From the NCBI GenBank assembly GCA_025928265.1, contig JAICJV010000009.1, positions 1 to 64,000 of the forward strand: 64,000 bases of DNA, given 5' to 3'. The DNA is from Thermoleophilaceae bacterium. Lineage in GTDB: Bacteria > Actinomycetota > Thermoleophilia > Solirubrobacterales > Thermoleophilaceae. Positions 45,944 through 55,511 of the stretch are shown in pieces; the first letter of the stretch is position 1, and every line of letters starts with the position of its first letter. A model generated the notes under the pieces. The model worked only from the letters and a program-made list of their open reading frames with translations, was not told the DNA's origin and searched no databases. Both the position numbers and the translations under genes were made by a program.

Positions 45944-47529
45944 GCGACCGCCCGCGGGTCCTCGTAAAGGAGGAGATCGCCGACTCGGGCATCGACCTTC
46001 TGCGCGAGCACTTCGACGTCGAGCTCGGAGTGGACTGGGACAACGGGCAGCTCGAGGAGCGCATCGGCGACTTCGAGGGCATCGTCATACGGTCGGCTAC
46101 GAAGCTCACCGCCGATCTCATCGAGCGCGCCGGCAACATGCGCGTGATCGGGCGCGCCGGAGTGGGGGTCGACAACGTCGACGTCCCCGCCGCCACCAAG
46201 CGCGGCATCATCGTCGCCAACGCGCCGCAGTCGAACGTGATCGCGGCGGCCGAGCACACCGTCGCGCTCATGCTCGCGCTCGCCCGCAACATCCCGCAGG
46301 CCCACGCCGCCCTGGTCGACCACCGCTGGGAGCGTTCGAAGTACGGCGGCATCGAGGTCTACGAGAAGACGCTCGGCATCCTCGGCTTCGGGCGCATCGG
46401 TCAGCTCGTGGCCGAGCGCGCCAAGGGGTTCGGCATGCGCGTGCTCGCCTACGACCCGTTCGTGGCCGCAGAGCGCTACCGCGAGATGGGTGTCGAGAAG
46501 GCCGAGACCTCCGACGAGATCTACGCAGAGGCCGACATCGTCACGATCCACCTCCCGAAGACGCCCGAAACCGAGAACTGGCTGAACGCCGATGCCTTCG
46601 CGAAGATGAAGGACGGGGTGCGCGTGGTGAACGTCGCGCGTGGGCAGCTGCTCGACGACCGGGCGCTCGCCGAGGCGATCCAGTCCGGCAAGGTCGCCGG
46701 CGCCGCGGTCGACGTGTTTCGCGACGAGCCGGTCACCGAGCACCCGCTGTTCGGCATGCCGGGCGTCGTGGTCACGCCGCACCTCGGCGCCTCCACCACT
46801 GAGGCGCAGGACCGCGCGGGTGTGCAGGTGGCCGAGCAGATCGTGGCGGCGCTCACCGGCGGGGTCGCCACCAACGCCGTGAACATGCCCAGCATGAGCC
46901 CCGAGGTGATGGAGCTCGCGGGCCCGTTCATCCCGCTGTGCGAGCGGCTCGGCCGGCTCGCCGTCGAGCTGTCGAGCGGCTCGATCGACAGCATCGAGGT
47001 CAGCTTCGAGGGCCGCCTCGCCGAGCTCGACTCGCGCCTGCTCACGACGGCCGTGCTGAACGGCGTGCTGTCGGGGCACACCGAGGAAGAGGTCAACTTC
47101 GTGAACGCGCGCGCGATGGCGGAGGAGCGCGGCATCCGCATCGAGGAGCGCAGCGTCGGCGCGTCGGAGGACTTCTCCGAGCTCGTGACGGTGGCCATCG
47201 ACTCGGGTGACGAGCGCGTCGAGGTCGGGGGCACCGGCTTCGGGCCGCGCAACCTTCCGCACCTCGTCTCGGTCTACGGCAAGAGCTTCAACATCGAGTT
47301 CGCCCCGCATTTCGCGTTCTTCCGCTACGCCGACCAGCCGGGGATGATCGGTCGCGTCGGCACGATCTTCGGCGAGCACGGCGTGAACATCGCCTCGGCC
47401 GCGGTCGGTGCCGAGGAGGGCACGGAGGCGGTCATGGTCGTCACCACCGACGCGCCCGTCCCGCAGGCGCTCGTCGACGAGATCACCGCGCTCGACGGCT
47501 TCCGCGACGGCCGTGCGGTCAGTCTCTGA
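45940..47529 (+). CDS. serA: D-3-Phosphoglycerate dehydrogenase
   Basis: A 529-aa NAD enzyme that commits 3-phosphoglycerate to serine. NAD fold LGILGFGRIGQLVAERAKGFG, NVARGQLLDDRAL, and PHLGASTTEAQDRAG with the catalytic His. Then an intervening allosteric domain (about 315-450) and a C-terminal ACT domain (YADQPGMIGRVGTIFGEHGVNIASAAVG) for serine feedback. This long form is the actinobacterial type. GTG start in GTGA with the aminotransferase. Confidence 0.97.
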   Translation: MSDRPRVLVKEEIADSGIDLLREHFDVELGVDWDNGQLEERIGDFEGIVIRSATKLTADLIERAGNMRVIGRAGVGVDNVDVPAATKRGIIVANAPQSNVIAAAEHTVALMLALARNIPQAHAALVDHRWERSKYGGIEVYEKTLGILGFGRIGQLVAERAKGFGMRVLAYDPFVAAERYREMGVEKAETSDEIYAEADIVTIHLPKTPETENWLNADAFAKMKDGVRVVNVARGQLLDDRALAEAIQSGKVAGAAVDVFRDEPVTEHPLFGMPGVVVTPHLGASTTEAQDRAGVQVAEQIVAALTGGVATNAVNMPSMSPEVMELAGPFIPLCERLGRLAVELSSGSIDSIEVSFEGRLAELDSRLLTTAVLNGVLSGHTEEEVNFVNARAMAEERGIRIEERSVGASEDFSELVTVAIDSGDERVEVGGTGFGPRNLPHLVSVYGKSFNIEFAPHFAFFRYADQPGMIGRVGTIFGEHGVNIASAAVGAEEGTEAVMVVTTDAPVPQALVDEITALDGFRDGRAVSL

Positions 47530-48148
47530 GCTGTCGCGTCGCTTCCAGGGCCCGCGGGTAGTCCTGCGGCCGATCGACCCGGACGCGGACGCCGAGCCGC
47601 TGTTCGAGGCGGGCCGCGACGCCGCGATCTGGGACTACCTGCCGTACGGCCCGTACGTCGACGCCGAGGAGTTGCGCGGCGTGCTGCGCGAGCAGACTGC
47701 GTCCGAGGACCCGATCTTCTACGTCGTCGAGGTCGACGGCACGCCGCTCGGGATCGTCTCCTACCTGCGGATCACGCCCGAGCACGGCGTCATCGAGATC
47801 GGCCACGTCTGGTTCGGCACGCCGCTCCAGCGGACCGCCGCGGCGACCGAGGCGATCTACCTGCTGGCCCGCCACGTATTCGACGATCTCCGCTGGCGCC
47901 GCCTCGAGTGGAAGACAAACGCGCTGAACGCGGCCTCGCGCCGTGCGGCGGAGCGCTTCGGCTTCACGTATGAGGGCACGTTCCGCAAGCACCAGATCGT
48001 GAAGGGCCAGAACCGGGACACCGCCTGGTTCTCGATCGTCGACGATGAGTGGCCTCAGGTCAGGCGCGGCTTCGAGGAGTGGCTCGCCGCGGAGAACTTC
48101 GATGAGAATGGGGCGCAGCGGCGGACGCTCGAGCAATGCAGGCGATGA
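47513..48148 (+). CDS. GNAT acetyltransferase (RimJ/RimL-like)
   Basis: 211 aa. VVLRPIDPDADAEPLFEAG opens the fold, FYVVEVDGTPLGIVSYLRI and IEIGHVWFGTPLQRTAAATEAI follow, and the C-terminal NALNAASRRAAERFGFTYEGTFRKH is the RimJ/RimL-type signature. The acetyl-CoA loop is degenerate. GTG 47513 overlaps the end of serA by 17 bp in another frame. Acetylates an unknown amine or protein N-terminus. Confidence 0.85.
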   Translation: MRSVSELSRRFQGPRVVLRPIDPDADAEPLFEAGRDAAIWDYLPYGPYVDAEELRGVLREQTASEDPIFYVVEVDGTPLGIVSYLRITPEHGVIEIGHVWFGTPLQRTAAATEAIYLLARHVFDDLRWRRLEWKTNALNAASRRAAERFGFTYEGTFRKHQIVKGQNRDTAWFSIVDDEWPQVRRGFEEWLAAENFDENGAQRRTLEQCRR

Positions 48149-48519
48149 GGATCGACAGGTGGCTCTGGGCGGCGCGTTTCTTCAAGACGCGCTCGCTGGC
48201 CACCGAGGCGATCGCCGGCGGCCGCGTGCACGTGAACGGCGTGCGCGTGAAGCCGAGCAAGGAGGTCCGGCCGGGCGATCGCATCCAGATCAGCCGCGAC
48301 CGCGGCTTTCGGCTCGATCTCGTCGTCCGCGAGGTGGCGGAACGGCGCGGGCCCGCGAAGGAGGCGGCGTTGCTCTTCGAGGAGACGGCCGAAAGCGTCG
48401 AGGCGCGCGAGCGGCATGCCGCGGAGCTGCGACTCACCGAACTGCCGGGCGGTCGCGGCGGCCCGCGCCCGACCAAGCGCGACCGGCGCCGCATGGAGAC
48501 GACGCGTGGACATCGTTGA
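48136..48519 (+). CDS. hslR: S4-domain RNA-binding protein (Hsp15-like)
   Basis: 127 aa with an N-terminal S4 domain (MRIDRWLWAARFFKTRSLATEAI, GRVHVNGVRVKPSKEVRPGD) and a basic tail (RPTKRDRRRMETTRG). Hsp15 recycles stalled 50S subunits that carry nascent peptidyl-tRNA. It overlaps both neighbours by 13-14 bp, indicating an operon. Confidence 0.9.
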   Translation: MQAMRIDRWLWAARFFKTRSLATEAIAGGRVHVNGVRVKPSKEVRPGDRIQISRDRGFRLDLVVREVAERRGPAKEAALLFEETAESVEARERHAAELRLTELPGGRGGPRPTKRDRRRMETTRGHR

Positions 48520-49093
48520 GACTCCGCACGGTCTCGCGAACGTCCATCGCCACGAGGTAGGAGATCCGCGCGGCCGGCTTGCTCTCGGCCACGGCGCCGG
48601 CGGCGGCGTTGACGCGCCCGACCTCGAGGCGGCGGCGCAGGTGGCGCGCGAGCGCGGCTTCTCCGTCGCGCTGGTCGAGCAGCCGTACCGAGTCGCAGGC
48701 CGGAAATCGCCCGCGCCGGCCCATCAGCTCGACGCGGCATGGACGGCCGCGATGGAGTCGCTCCCGCACGACGGCCTGCCGCTGATCACCGGCGGCCGTT
48801 CGTCGGGCGCACGCGTCGCGTGCCGGACGGCGGCGGCCACGGGCGCGTCGGCAGTCCTGTGCCTCGCGTTCCCCGAGCATCCGCCGGGCAAGCCGGAGAA
48901 GACGCGCCAGGCCGAGCTGGACGCCGTCAGCGTCCCGGTACTGGTGGTTCAGGGCGAGCGCGACCCGTTCGGCCGCCCGCAGCCGACCGAACACGCGGAG
49001 GTGGTTGTGGTCCCGGGCAACCACAGCCTGAAGTCCGACCTCGATGCGGTGCGCGCCGCCGTGCGCGACTGGCTCGAGCGCGTCGTCACTTGA
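48506..49093 (+). CDS. Alpha/beta hydrolase
   Basis: 195 aa; a compact hydrolase of the dienelactone-hydrolase/KANSL3-like group. RLALGHGAGGGVDAPDL is the oxyanion region, GGRSSGARVACRTA the nucleophile elbow (Ser), VLVVQGERDPFG the acid and VPGNHSL the His. GTG 48506 overlaps the S4 gene by 14 bp; its stop overlaps the convergent lipoprotein by 8 bp. Substrate unknown. Confidence 0.82.
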   Translation: MDIVETPHGLANVHRHEVGDPRGRLALGHGAGGGVDAPDLEAAAQVARERGFSVALVEQPYRVAGRKSPAPAHQLDAAWTAAMESLPHDGLPLITGGRSSGARVACRTAAATGASAVLCLAFPEHPPGKPEKTRQAELDAVSVPVLVVQGERDPFGRPQPTEHAEVVVVPGNHSLKSDLDAVRAAVRDWLERVVT

Positions 49094-49565
49094 CCGGCGC
49101 GCCGTTTGGCCCGTAGACCGCGGACAGACAGTCCTCCACCGCCTGCACGACACGGGGGTGCCGGCCCCGGAGATATGCGACGTATGCCCCGCGCGGCCAC
49201 TCGGTCACGAGCTTCCTGACGGTCGACAGGTCGCCCGAGTGCAGGCGCTGCGCCGCCCAGACCCGCAGATCGGGCGTTCCCGGCACGTTCTTCCAGCGTG
49301 CGACCGCGACGGTCCAGCTGTTCGTGAAGATCGTGCTCGGGTGTTCCGCGGCGCCCTGCTCCTGTGCATCGAAGAAGAACTGCAGGTCGTCCGCCGACTG
49401 GGCGATCCGGGCGCCGGCGCGGGAGATGCAGCGGACGGTGGGCGTCTGCGCGGGCGTCAGCTGCATCTCGGCGGATGCGTCCGACGAACCGCCGCAACCG
49501 GCGGCTATCAGGGCCAGGGCCGTCGCGGCCAGCGCCGCACCCCGGGGGACTCGCTTCTGCGCCAC
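49086..49565 (-). CDS. Lipoprotein of unknown function
   Basis: 159 aa starting at GTG 49565 (VAQKRVPRGAALAATALALIAAGC), with a clear signal peptide and the lipobox LIAAGC. The mature part has two Cys (VRCISRAG and VEDCLSAVYG) that could form a disulfide, and helical character. The track's longer ORF adds an implausible Arg-rich N-terminus from antisense. No family recognised. Confidence 0.72.
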   Translation of the reverse strand: MAQKRVPRGAALAATALALIAAGCGGSSDASAEMQLTPAQTPTVRCISRAGARIAQSADDLQFFFDAQEQGAAEHPSTIFTNSWTVAVARWKNVPGTPDLRVWAAQRLHSGDLSTVRKLVTEWPRGAYVAYLRGRHPRVVQAVEDCLSAVYGPNGAPVK

Positions 49566-49610
49566 CGCCGCAACGTAGCCAACGGAGCGGAACGCCTTAA
49601 GCTCCTCGGT

Positions 49611-49880
49611 ATGTGCCGAAACATCCGTTCCCTCCACAACTTCGCGCCGCCCGCCACCTCCGACGAGGTCCATGACGCGGCGCTCCAGTACGTCCGCAAG
49701 ATCTCGGGTTACAACAAGCCGTCGCAGGCGAACGCGGAGGCGTTCAACCGCGCGGTCGAGGAGGTCGCGCACGCGACGCACCACCTGCTCGAGTCGCTCG
49801 TAACGAACGCCCCGCCGAAGGACCGCGAGGTCGAGGCCGCGAAGCGCAAGGCGCGCTCCGCACAGCGCTACGCCGCCTGA
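49611..49880 (+). CDS. DUF2277 family protein
   Basis: 89 aa. MCRNIRSLHNFAPPATSDEVHDAALQYVRKISGYNKPS matches the DUF2277 family, whose members share the MCRNI start and whose role is unknown. The rest is helical with a basic end (KRKARSAQRYAA). ATG 49611. The next gene begins 4 bp after its stop, so both may be read together. Confidence 0.88.
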   Translation: MCRNIRSLHNFAPPATSDEVHDAALQYVRKISGYNKPSQANAEAFNRAVEEVAHATHHLLESLVTNAPPKDREVEAAKRKARSAQRYAA

Positions 49881-49884
49881 GCGC

Positions 49885-50907
49885 GTGCGCGCGCTCGTCA
49901 TCACCGAGCACGGCGGGCCCGACGTGCTGAAGGTCGAGGACCGGCCGGAGCCGCGGCCGGGGGCGGGGGAGGTGCGGGTCGCCGTCAAGGCCGCCGGCAT
50001 CAACTTCGCCGACCTGCTCGCCCGCCAGGGCCTCTATCAGGACGCGCCGGATCCGCCGTGCGTCGTGGGTTACGAGTTTGCGGGCGACGTCGAGTCGGTC
50101 GGCGACGGCGTCACCGACTTCCAGCCTGGCCAGCGCGTGATGGGCGGCTCACGGTTCGGCGGCTACGCGGAGCTGGTCGTGACCGGCGCGGGCAGCGTCG
50201 TGCCGCTGCCCGCCGACTGGAGCTACGAGGAGGGCGCCGCGCTGCCCGTGGTCTACGGCACGGCGTACGCGGGGTTGCTCCGCTACGGCGGGCTGCGCGC
50301 GGGGGAGCGCGTGCTCGTCCAGGCGGCGGCCGGCGGCGTGGGAATCGCCGCCACGCAGATCGCCAAGCTGAGCGGCGCGGGGGAGATCTACGGCACGGCG
50401 TCGGCGTCGAAGCACGATGCCGTGCGCGGCTTCGGCGTCGATCATCCGATCGACTACGCGAACAGCGACTTCCGCAAGGAGATCCGCCGCATCGCGGGCG
50501 AGAAGGAGCCGCTCGACATCGCCCTCGACGGGATCGGCGGCGTGAGCTTCCGCAAGGACTGGTCGCTGCTGCGAGCCGGCGGGCGGCTCGTCGGTATCGG
50601 CGCGTCGAGCGTCTCGAGTGGCGACAAGCGGAGCCTGCCGAGCGTCGCGAAGATGCTCGCGGGCACGCCGATCTTCCACCCGCTCCCGATGATGTCGAGC
50701 TCGCGCGCGTTCATCGGCCTGAACATGCTGAAGCTGTGGGACTCGAAGGGCTCACTGGAGGAGTTCATCGAGCCACTGCAGAAGTGGGTGGACGACGGCG
50801 CGCTTCGGCCCGTCGTGTCCGAGGCGTTCCCGCTGGAACGAGGACCGGACGCGCACCGCTACATCGCGGAGCGCAGGAACATCGGCAAAGTGGTCTTGAC
50901 CCTGTAA
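49885..50907 (+). CDS. Quinone oxidoreductase-like medium-chain dehydrogenase
   Basis: 340 aa of the zeta-crystallin/NADPH:quinone reductase branch. VKAAGINFADLLARQGLYQ, YEFAGDVESVGDGV, and the NADPH site VQAAAGGVGIAATQIAKLSG. The zinc ligands of alcohol dehydrogenases are absent. Reduces quinones or enones with NADPH. GTG start. A strong imperfect stem begins 1 bp after its stop. Confidence 0.88.
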   Translation: MRALVITEHGGPDVLKVEDRPEPRPGAGEVRVAVKAAGINFADLLARQGLYQDAPDPPCVVGYEFAGDVESVGDGVTDFQPGQRVMGGSRFGGYAELVVTGAGSVVPLPADWSYEEGAALPVVYGTAYAGLLRYGGLRAGERVLVQAAAGGVGIAATQIAKLSGAGEIYGTASASKHDAVRGFGVDHPIDYANSDFRKEIRRIAGEKEPLDIALDGIGGVSFRKDWSLLRAGGRLVGIGASSVSSGDKRSLPSVAKMLAGTPIFHPLPMMSSSRAFIGLNMLKLWDSKGSLEEFIEPLQKWVDDGALRPVVSEAFPLERGPDAHRYIAERRNIGKVVLTL

Positions 50908-50908
50908 C

Positions 50909-50983
50909 CAACGATCTCGACCGATCCTGACGCGGCTTGCCGCCGATGCGCCGACGCGCGCGACGGATCGCTCGATCTCGTTG
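50909..50983. terminator. Imperfect long inverted repeat after the quinone oxidoreductase gene
   Basis: CAACGATCTCGACCGATCC (50909-50927) and GGATCGCTCGATCTCGTTG (50965-50983) pair at 16 of 19 positions around a 37-nt loop. It directly follows the upstream stop and precedes the leuA leader, so a terminator is the simplest reading, though no T-run follows. Confidence 0.5.
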
Positions 50984-50998
50984 ATGCTCCTTGTGAGG

Positions 50999-51004
50999 TA
51001 ATCT
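50999..51004 (+). promoter_or_regulatory. Putative -10 box (TAATCT) of the leuA leader transcript
   Basis: TAATCT ends 10 bp before the leader-peptide ATG (51015); transcription would begin about four bases before it. Near-leaderless leader peptides are known for actinobacterial amino-acid attenuators. No good -35. Confidence 0.4.
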
Positions 51005-51014
51005 CGTTCTGCCG

Positions 51015-51068
51015 ATGCAGTTCCTGCCCGCTCTTCGACTTCTCCTCCTCCCCCTCCGGGGGGAATAG
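51015..51068 (+). CDS. leuA leader peptide (attenuator)
   Basis: A 17-codon [20 protein letters not shown], with seven Leu codons including four in a row (codons 9-12), 68 bp before leuA. CCCCC/GGGGG (51050-51054/51058-51062) forms a hairpin right after the Leu run, so a ribosome stalled for lack of Leu-tRNA would mask it. This is the classic layout of leucine-dependent transcription attenuation. Too short for the ORF track. Confidence 0.82.
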   Translation: MQFLPALRLLLLPLRGE

Positions 51069-51074
51069 CGCGTG

Positions 51075-51090
51075 GCGGCCGCGTAGCCGC
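51075..51090 (+). promoter_or_regulatory. Second hairpin of the leuA leader
   Basis: GCGGC (51075-51079) pairs with GCCGC (51086-51090) over a six-base loop, 7 bp after the leader-peptide stop. Together with the CCCCC/GGGGG stem it could form the alternative structures of the attenuator. No T-run follows, so the termination step is not obvious. Confidence 0.45.
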
Positions 51091-51135
51091 AAGACCAGCA
51101 AGGAGAGAGAAGGGCAGCACTCGAAAGGAACAGGC

Positions 51136-52721
<1,586 letters not shown>

Positions 52722-52725
<4 letters not shown>

Positions 52726-53720
52726 ACGAACGCGACTTCACCTGGCTCGACGGCGACCGCCTCATCCGCTTCGCGCCGCGGGCGGTCGCCGACGTGCCCG
52801 CGCTCCTCGGCGCGCACGGCCTCGACGCCTACGCGCTACTGACGACAGATCGTGCGCTCCAGCAGGCCCCGACGCTCTCGCAGGGCGCCGAGGCGGTCGT
52901 CTACGTGCCGCCGGGAAAGGTCGACGAGATCTCCGCCACGCTCCTGCCGCGCACCGGCAATCGCGCCGTGGTCGCACTCGGAGGTGGCCGCGTGATCGAC
53001 ACGGGCAAGGCGATCGCGGGCGCGGCGGGCGTGCCGTGCGCGGCGATTCCCACCACGCTGTCCGGCGCCGAGCTCACGCGCTTCCACCGCACGCCCGCCG
53101 GGGTCGAGGGTGCGCGGATGATCAGGCCGTCGCTCGTGATCGCCGACCCGGGGCTGATGGCCTCGCAGCCGATGCCCGGCCTGGCCGCCAGCGCGCTGAA
53201 TGCCCTCGCGCACGCGGTCGAGGCGCTGTACACGCCGCTCGCGAACCCGGTGGCGTCGATGGCGGCGCTGCGCGCGGCGTACCTCATCGCGCGCGGGCTC
53301 GACGCGAGCGACCCGCTGCGCGACGACCTCGCGCTGGGCGCCCTGCTGGCCGGGTACGCGAGTGGCCAGACCGGCTACGCGTTTCACCATGTGGTCTGCC
53401 AGAGCGCGGTGCGCCTCGCCGGCACGCCGCACGCTCAGACCAATGCCGTCGTGCTGCCGCACAGCGTGCGCCTCGTCCGCCCGCGCGCGCCCGACGCGAT
53501 CGGCCGGCTCGCGCGGTCGCTCGGCGACCCGGACGCGGCGGCCGCAGTGGCACGCCTCACGCAGCGGAGCGGCGCCACCACGCTGCGCGAGCTCGGGATG
53601 CGCGAGGACCAGGTGGACGAGGTCGCCGCCGCTGCCGCCTCGCGCGCAGAGGTGAAGAACACGCCCAACCCGCCCACCGTCGACGAGCTGCGCGATCTGC
53701 TGTTGAGGGCGCTCGGCTAG
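52722..53720 (+). CDS. Iron-containing alcohol dehydrogenase family (maleylacetate reductase-like)
   Basis: 332 aa. NAD site [29 protein letters not shown], and metal-site His in [24 protein letters not shown] and [15 protein letters not shown]. Translation shows homologous-looking sequence ([20 protein letters not shown]) right up to the leuA stop, where the only start-like codon is ATA 52722-52724, overlapping TAG as ATAG; the first canonical codon would delete about 24 residues. Coupling to leuA is likely. Substrate not evident. Confidence 0.85.
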
Positions 53721-53732
53721 TCTGGCGCGCCC

Positions 53733-54146
53733 ATGAAGCGAGCAGTGGCTGCGCTCAGCGTCCTCGCGCTCGCCATCGCCGGCTGCGGCGGTGGCGGCAA
53801 GAGCGACAAGGAGAAGATCGAGTCGACGGTGCGCGACTACTTCACCGCGTTCTCGGCCGGCGACTACGCGAAGGCGTGCGGGGACCTCTCTTCAAGCACG
53901 CGCGAGGACCTCGCCAAGGCGGCGCGGGTGAAGGACTGCGCGACGGCGCTCGCGCGCGGCGCCGCGAAGGCGAACGTCAAGCAATTCGCCCAGCAGCTGA
54001 AGAACGTGGGTGTCGAATCCGTCGAGATCCACGGCAAGACCGCGGACGCCAAGGTGCGCGCGCTCGGGTCGACCACCACGGTCCCGATGACCAAGGAAGG
54101 CAGCGACTGGAAGGTCCAGGGGCCCGCCGGTGAAGAGGGCGACTAG
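53733..54146 (+). CDS. Lipoprotein of unknown function (paralogue 1)
   Basis: 137 aa with signal peptide and lipobox (VLALAIAGC). The mature domain, with STVRDYFTAFSAGDYAKACGDLS and VKDCATAL, has the look of a small NTF2-like fold with two conserved Cys. It ends 17 bp inside the next gene, which encodes a similar protein. Role unknown. Confidence 0.78.
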   Translation: MKRAVAALSVLALAIAGCGGGGKSDKEKIESTVRDYFTAFSAGDYAKACGDLSSSTREDLAKAARVKDCATALARGAAKANVKQFAQQLKNVGVESVEIHGKTADAKVRALGSTTTVPMTKEGSDWKVQGPAGEEGD

Positions 54147-54555
54147 CACGCTGCTGGCGACCGCGGCGCTGGTGACCGGGTGCGGCGGGAGTGGCGACAA
54201 GGCACCGGATCAGGAGCAGGTCACCACCGCCGTCACCGACTTCGCACACGCCTTCGGCAAGGGCGACGGCAAGAAGGCCTGCGCGCTGCTCACCGACGCC
54301 GCCCGCAACGCGTTCGTCACGCGAATCGCCTCGCTGGTCGGCACGCGCGACTGCGCGCAGGCGATCGCCAAGCTGCCCGGCCTGGCCGGCCCGAACGTGA
54401 CCGGCCCGTTCCAGACCGCCACCGTCTCGAAGGTCACCGTTACCGGGGACAACGCCACCGCCGTGCTCACGGCCGCCGGGCACTCGGCGCAGGTCACGCT
54501 CCAGAAGTCGGACGGTGACTGGCTGCTCACGCACGTGCCCGGCACTAGCCGCTGA
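54130..54555 (+). CDS. Lipoprotein of unknown function (paralogue 2)
   Basis: 141 aa, GTG start; signal peptide and lipobox (TAALVTGC). The mature domain mirrors its neighbour: VTDFAHAFGKGDGKKACALLT, TRDCAQAIAKL, then a beta-rich end (VSKVTVTGDNATAVLT, DGDWLLTHVPG). A likely tandem duplicate. Its stop overlaps convergent azlD by 11 bp. Confidence 0.78.
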   Translation: MKRATSTLLATAALVTGCGGSGDKAPDQEQVTTAVTDFAHAFGKGDGKKACALLTDAARNAFVTRIASLVGTRDCAQAIAKLPGLAGPNVTGPFQTATVSKVTVTGDNATAVLTAAGHSAQVTLQKSDGDWLLTHVPGTSR

Positions 54556-54850
54556 GGGCGTGCACGCCGGCGGCCGTCGCGGCCGCGGCCACCACGACAG
54601 CGACGAACGGCGCCCGTCGCCACACCGCGAAGGCGGCGACCGCCACCCCGGCGAGCCGCGAGTCGATCACGTAGTGGTTGCCGTCGGTGATCGTCTGCAC
54701 CAGGATGAGCGCGCCGAAGAGCGGCACCGCCACGAGGCCCAGCACGCGGTTCCAGCGTGGCGGGAGCTCGCGGTCGCCCAGCAGCAGCGGGCCCGCCGCC
54801 TTCATCGCGTAGGCGCAACCGGCCAGGACGAGCAGCGCGGCCCACGTCAC
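54545..54850 (-). CDS. azlD: AzlD-type branched-chain amino-acid exporter, small subunit
   Basis: 101 aa with four hydrophobic segments (WAALLVLAGCAYAMKAAGP, VAVPLFGALILVQTI, LAGVAVAAFAVW, VAVVVAAAATAAGV). Size and pairing with AzlC identify it. AzlCD complexes export valine, leucine and isoleucine. GTG start overlapping the azlC stop (GTGA). Confidence 0.88.
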   Translation of the reverse strand: MTWAALLVLAGCAYAMKAAGPLLLGDRELPPRWNRVLGLVAVPLFGALILVQTITDGNHYVIDSRLAGVAVAAFAVWRRAPFVAVVVAAAATAAGVHALSG

Positions 54851-55485
54851 GGGCGCGCCGCCAGCACTCCGAGCGCCGCCGCGAGGATCGGCACGCCGGC
54901 CGGCGTGAACGGGACGAGCAGCGCCGCGATCAGCGCGCCCGCCACCGCCGCGCGCGGCGCGCCGGGCTGGCGCAGCTGCGGCGCCAGCAGCGCGAGGAAG
55001 GCAGCCGGGAACATCGCATCGAGGCCGAACGCGGCGGGGTCGCCGATCGCGTCGCCGGCGAGCGCGCCCAACAGCGTGCCGGCGTTCCAGAAGACGTAGA
55101 CCGACGCGCCCGTCAGCAGAAGCGCGCGCCGGGCCGACCGCGCGTCATCCTGAGAGCGCGCCATCGCGGTCGACTCGTCGATCACGATCTGCGACCCGAC
55201 GAGCCGGCGCACGAGCGACCCGCGCAGGAACGGCGCCATCGCGAAGCCGTACGCGGTGTTGCGCGCCGCGAGGAGCAGCCCGTTGCCGAGCGCGGTGGGC
55301 AGCCCGCCGCCGGCCGCGATCGTGGCCACCACCGAGAACTGGGTGGCGCCGGTGAACACGAGCAGCGACATGGCCACCGTCTGCAGCAGCGACAGGCCGC
55401 TCTCCACGGAGAGGACTCCGAAGGAGACGCCATAGGCGCCGGTCGCGAGACCGATCGCAAGGGCGTTGCGGCCAATGCGGGACAA
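54847..55485 (-). CDS. azlC: AzlC-type branched-chain amino-acid exporter, large subunit
   Basis: 212 aa with about six hydrophobic segments and the AzlC signature GVSFGVLSVESGLSL...SLLVFTGATQFSVVATIAAGG, followed by ALGNGLLLAARNTAYGFAMAPFLRG. Fits the surrounding leu genes as an overflow exporter. Divergent from the P450 gene by 26 bp. Confidence 0.9.
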   Translation of the reverse strand: MSRIGRNALAIGLATGAYGVSFGVLSVESGLSLLQTVAMSLLVFTGATQFSVVATIAAGGGLPTALGNGLLLAARNTAYGFAMAPFLRGSLVRRLVGSQIVIDESTAMARSQDDARSARRALLLTGASVYVFWNAGTLLGALAGDAIGDPAAFGLDAMFPAAFLALLAPQLRQPGAPRAAVAGALIAALLVPFTPAGVPILAAALGVLAARP

Positions 55486-55511
55486 GGCGCCGCAACGCTA
55501 GTGTGCGCACC

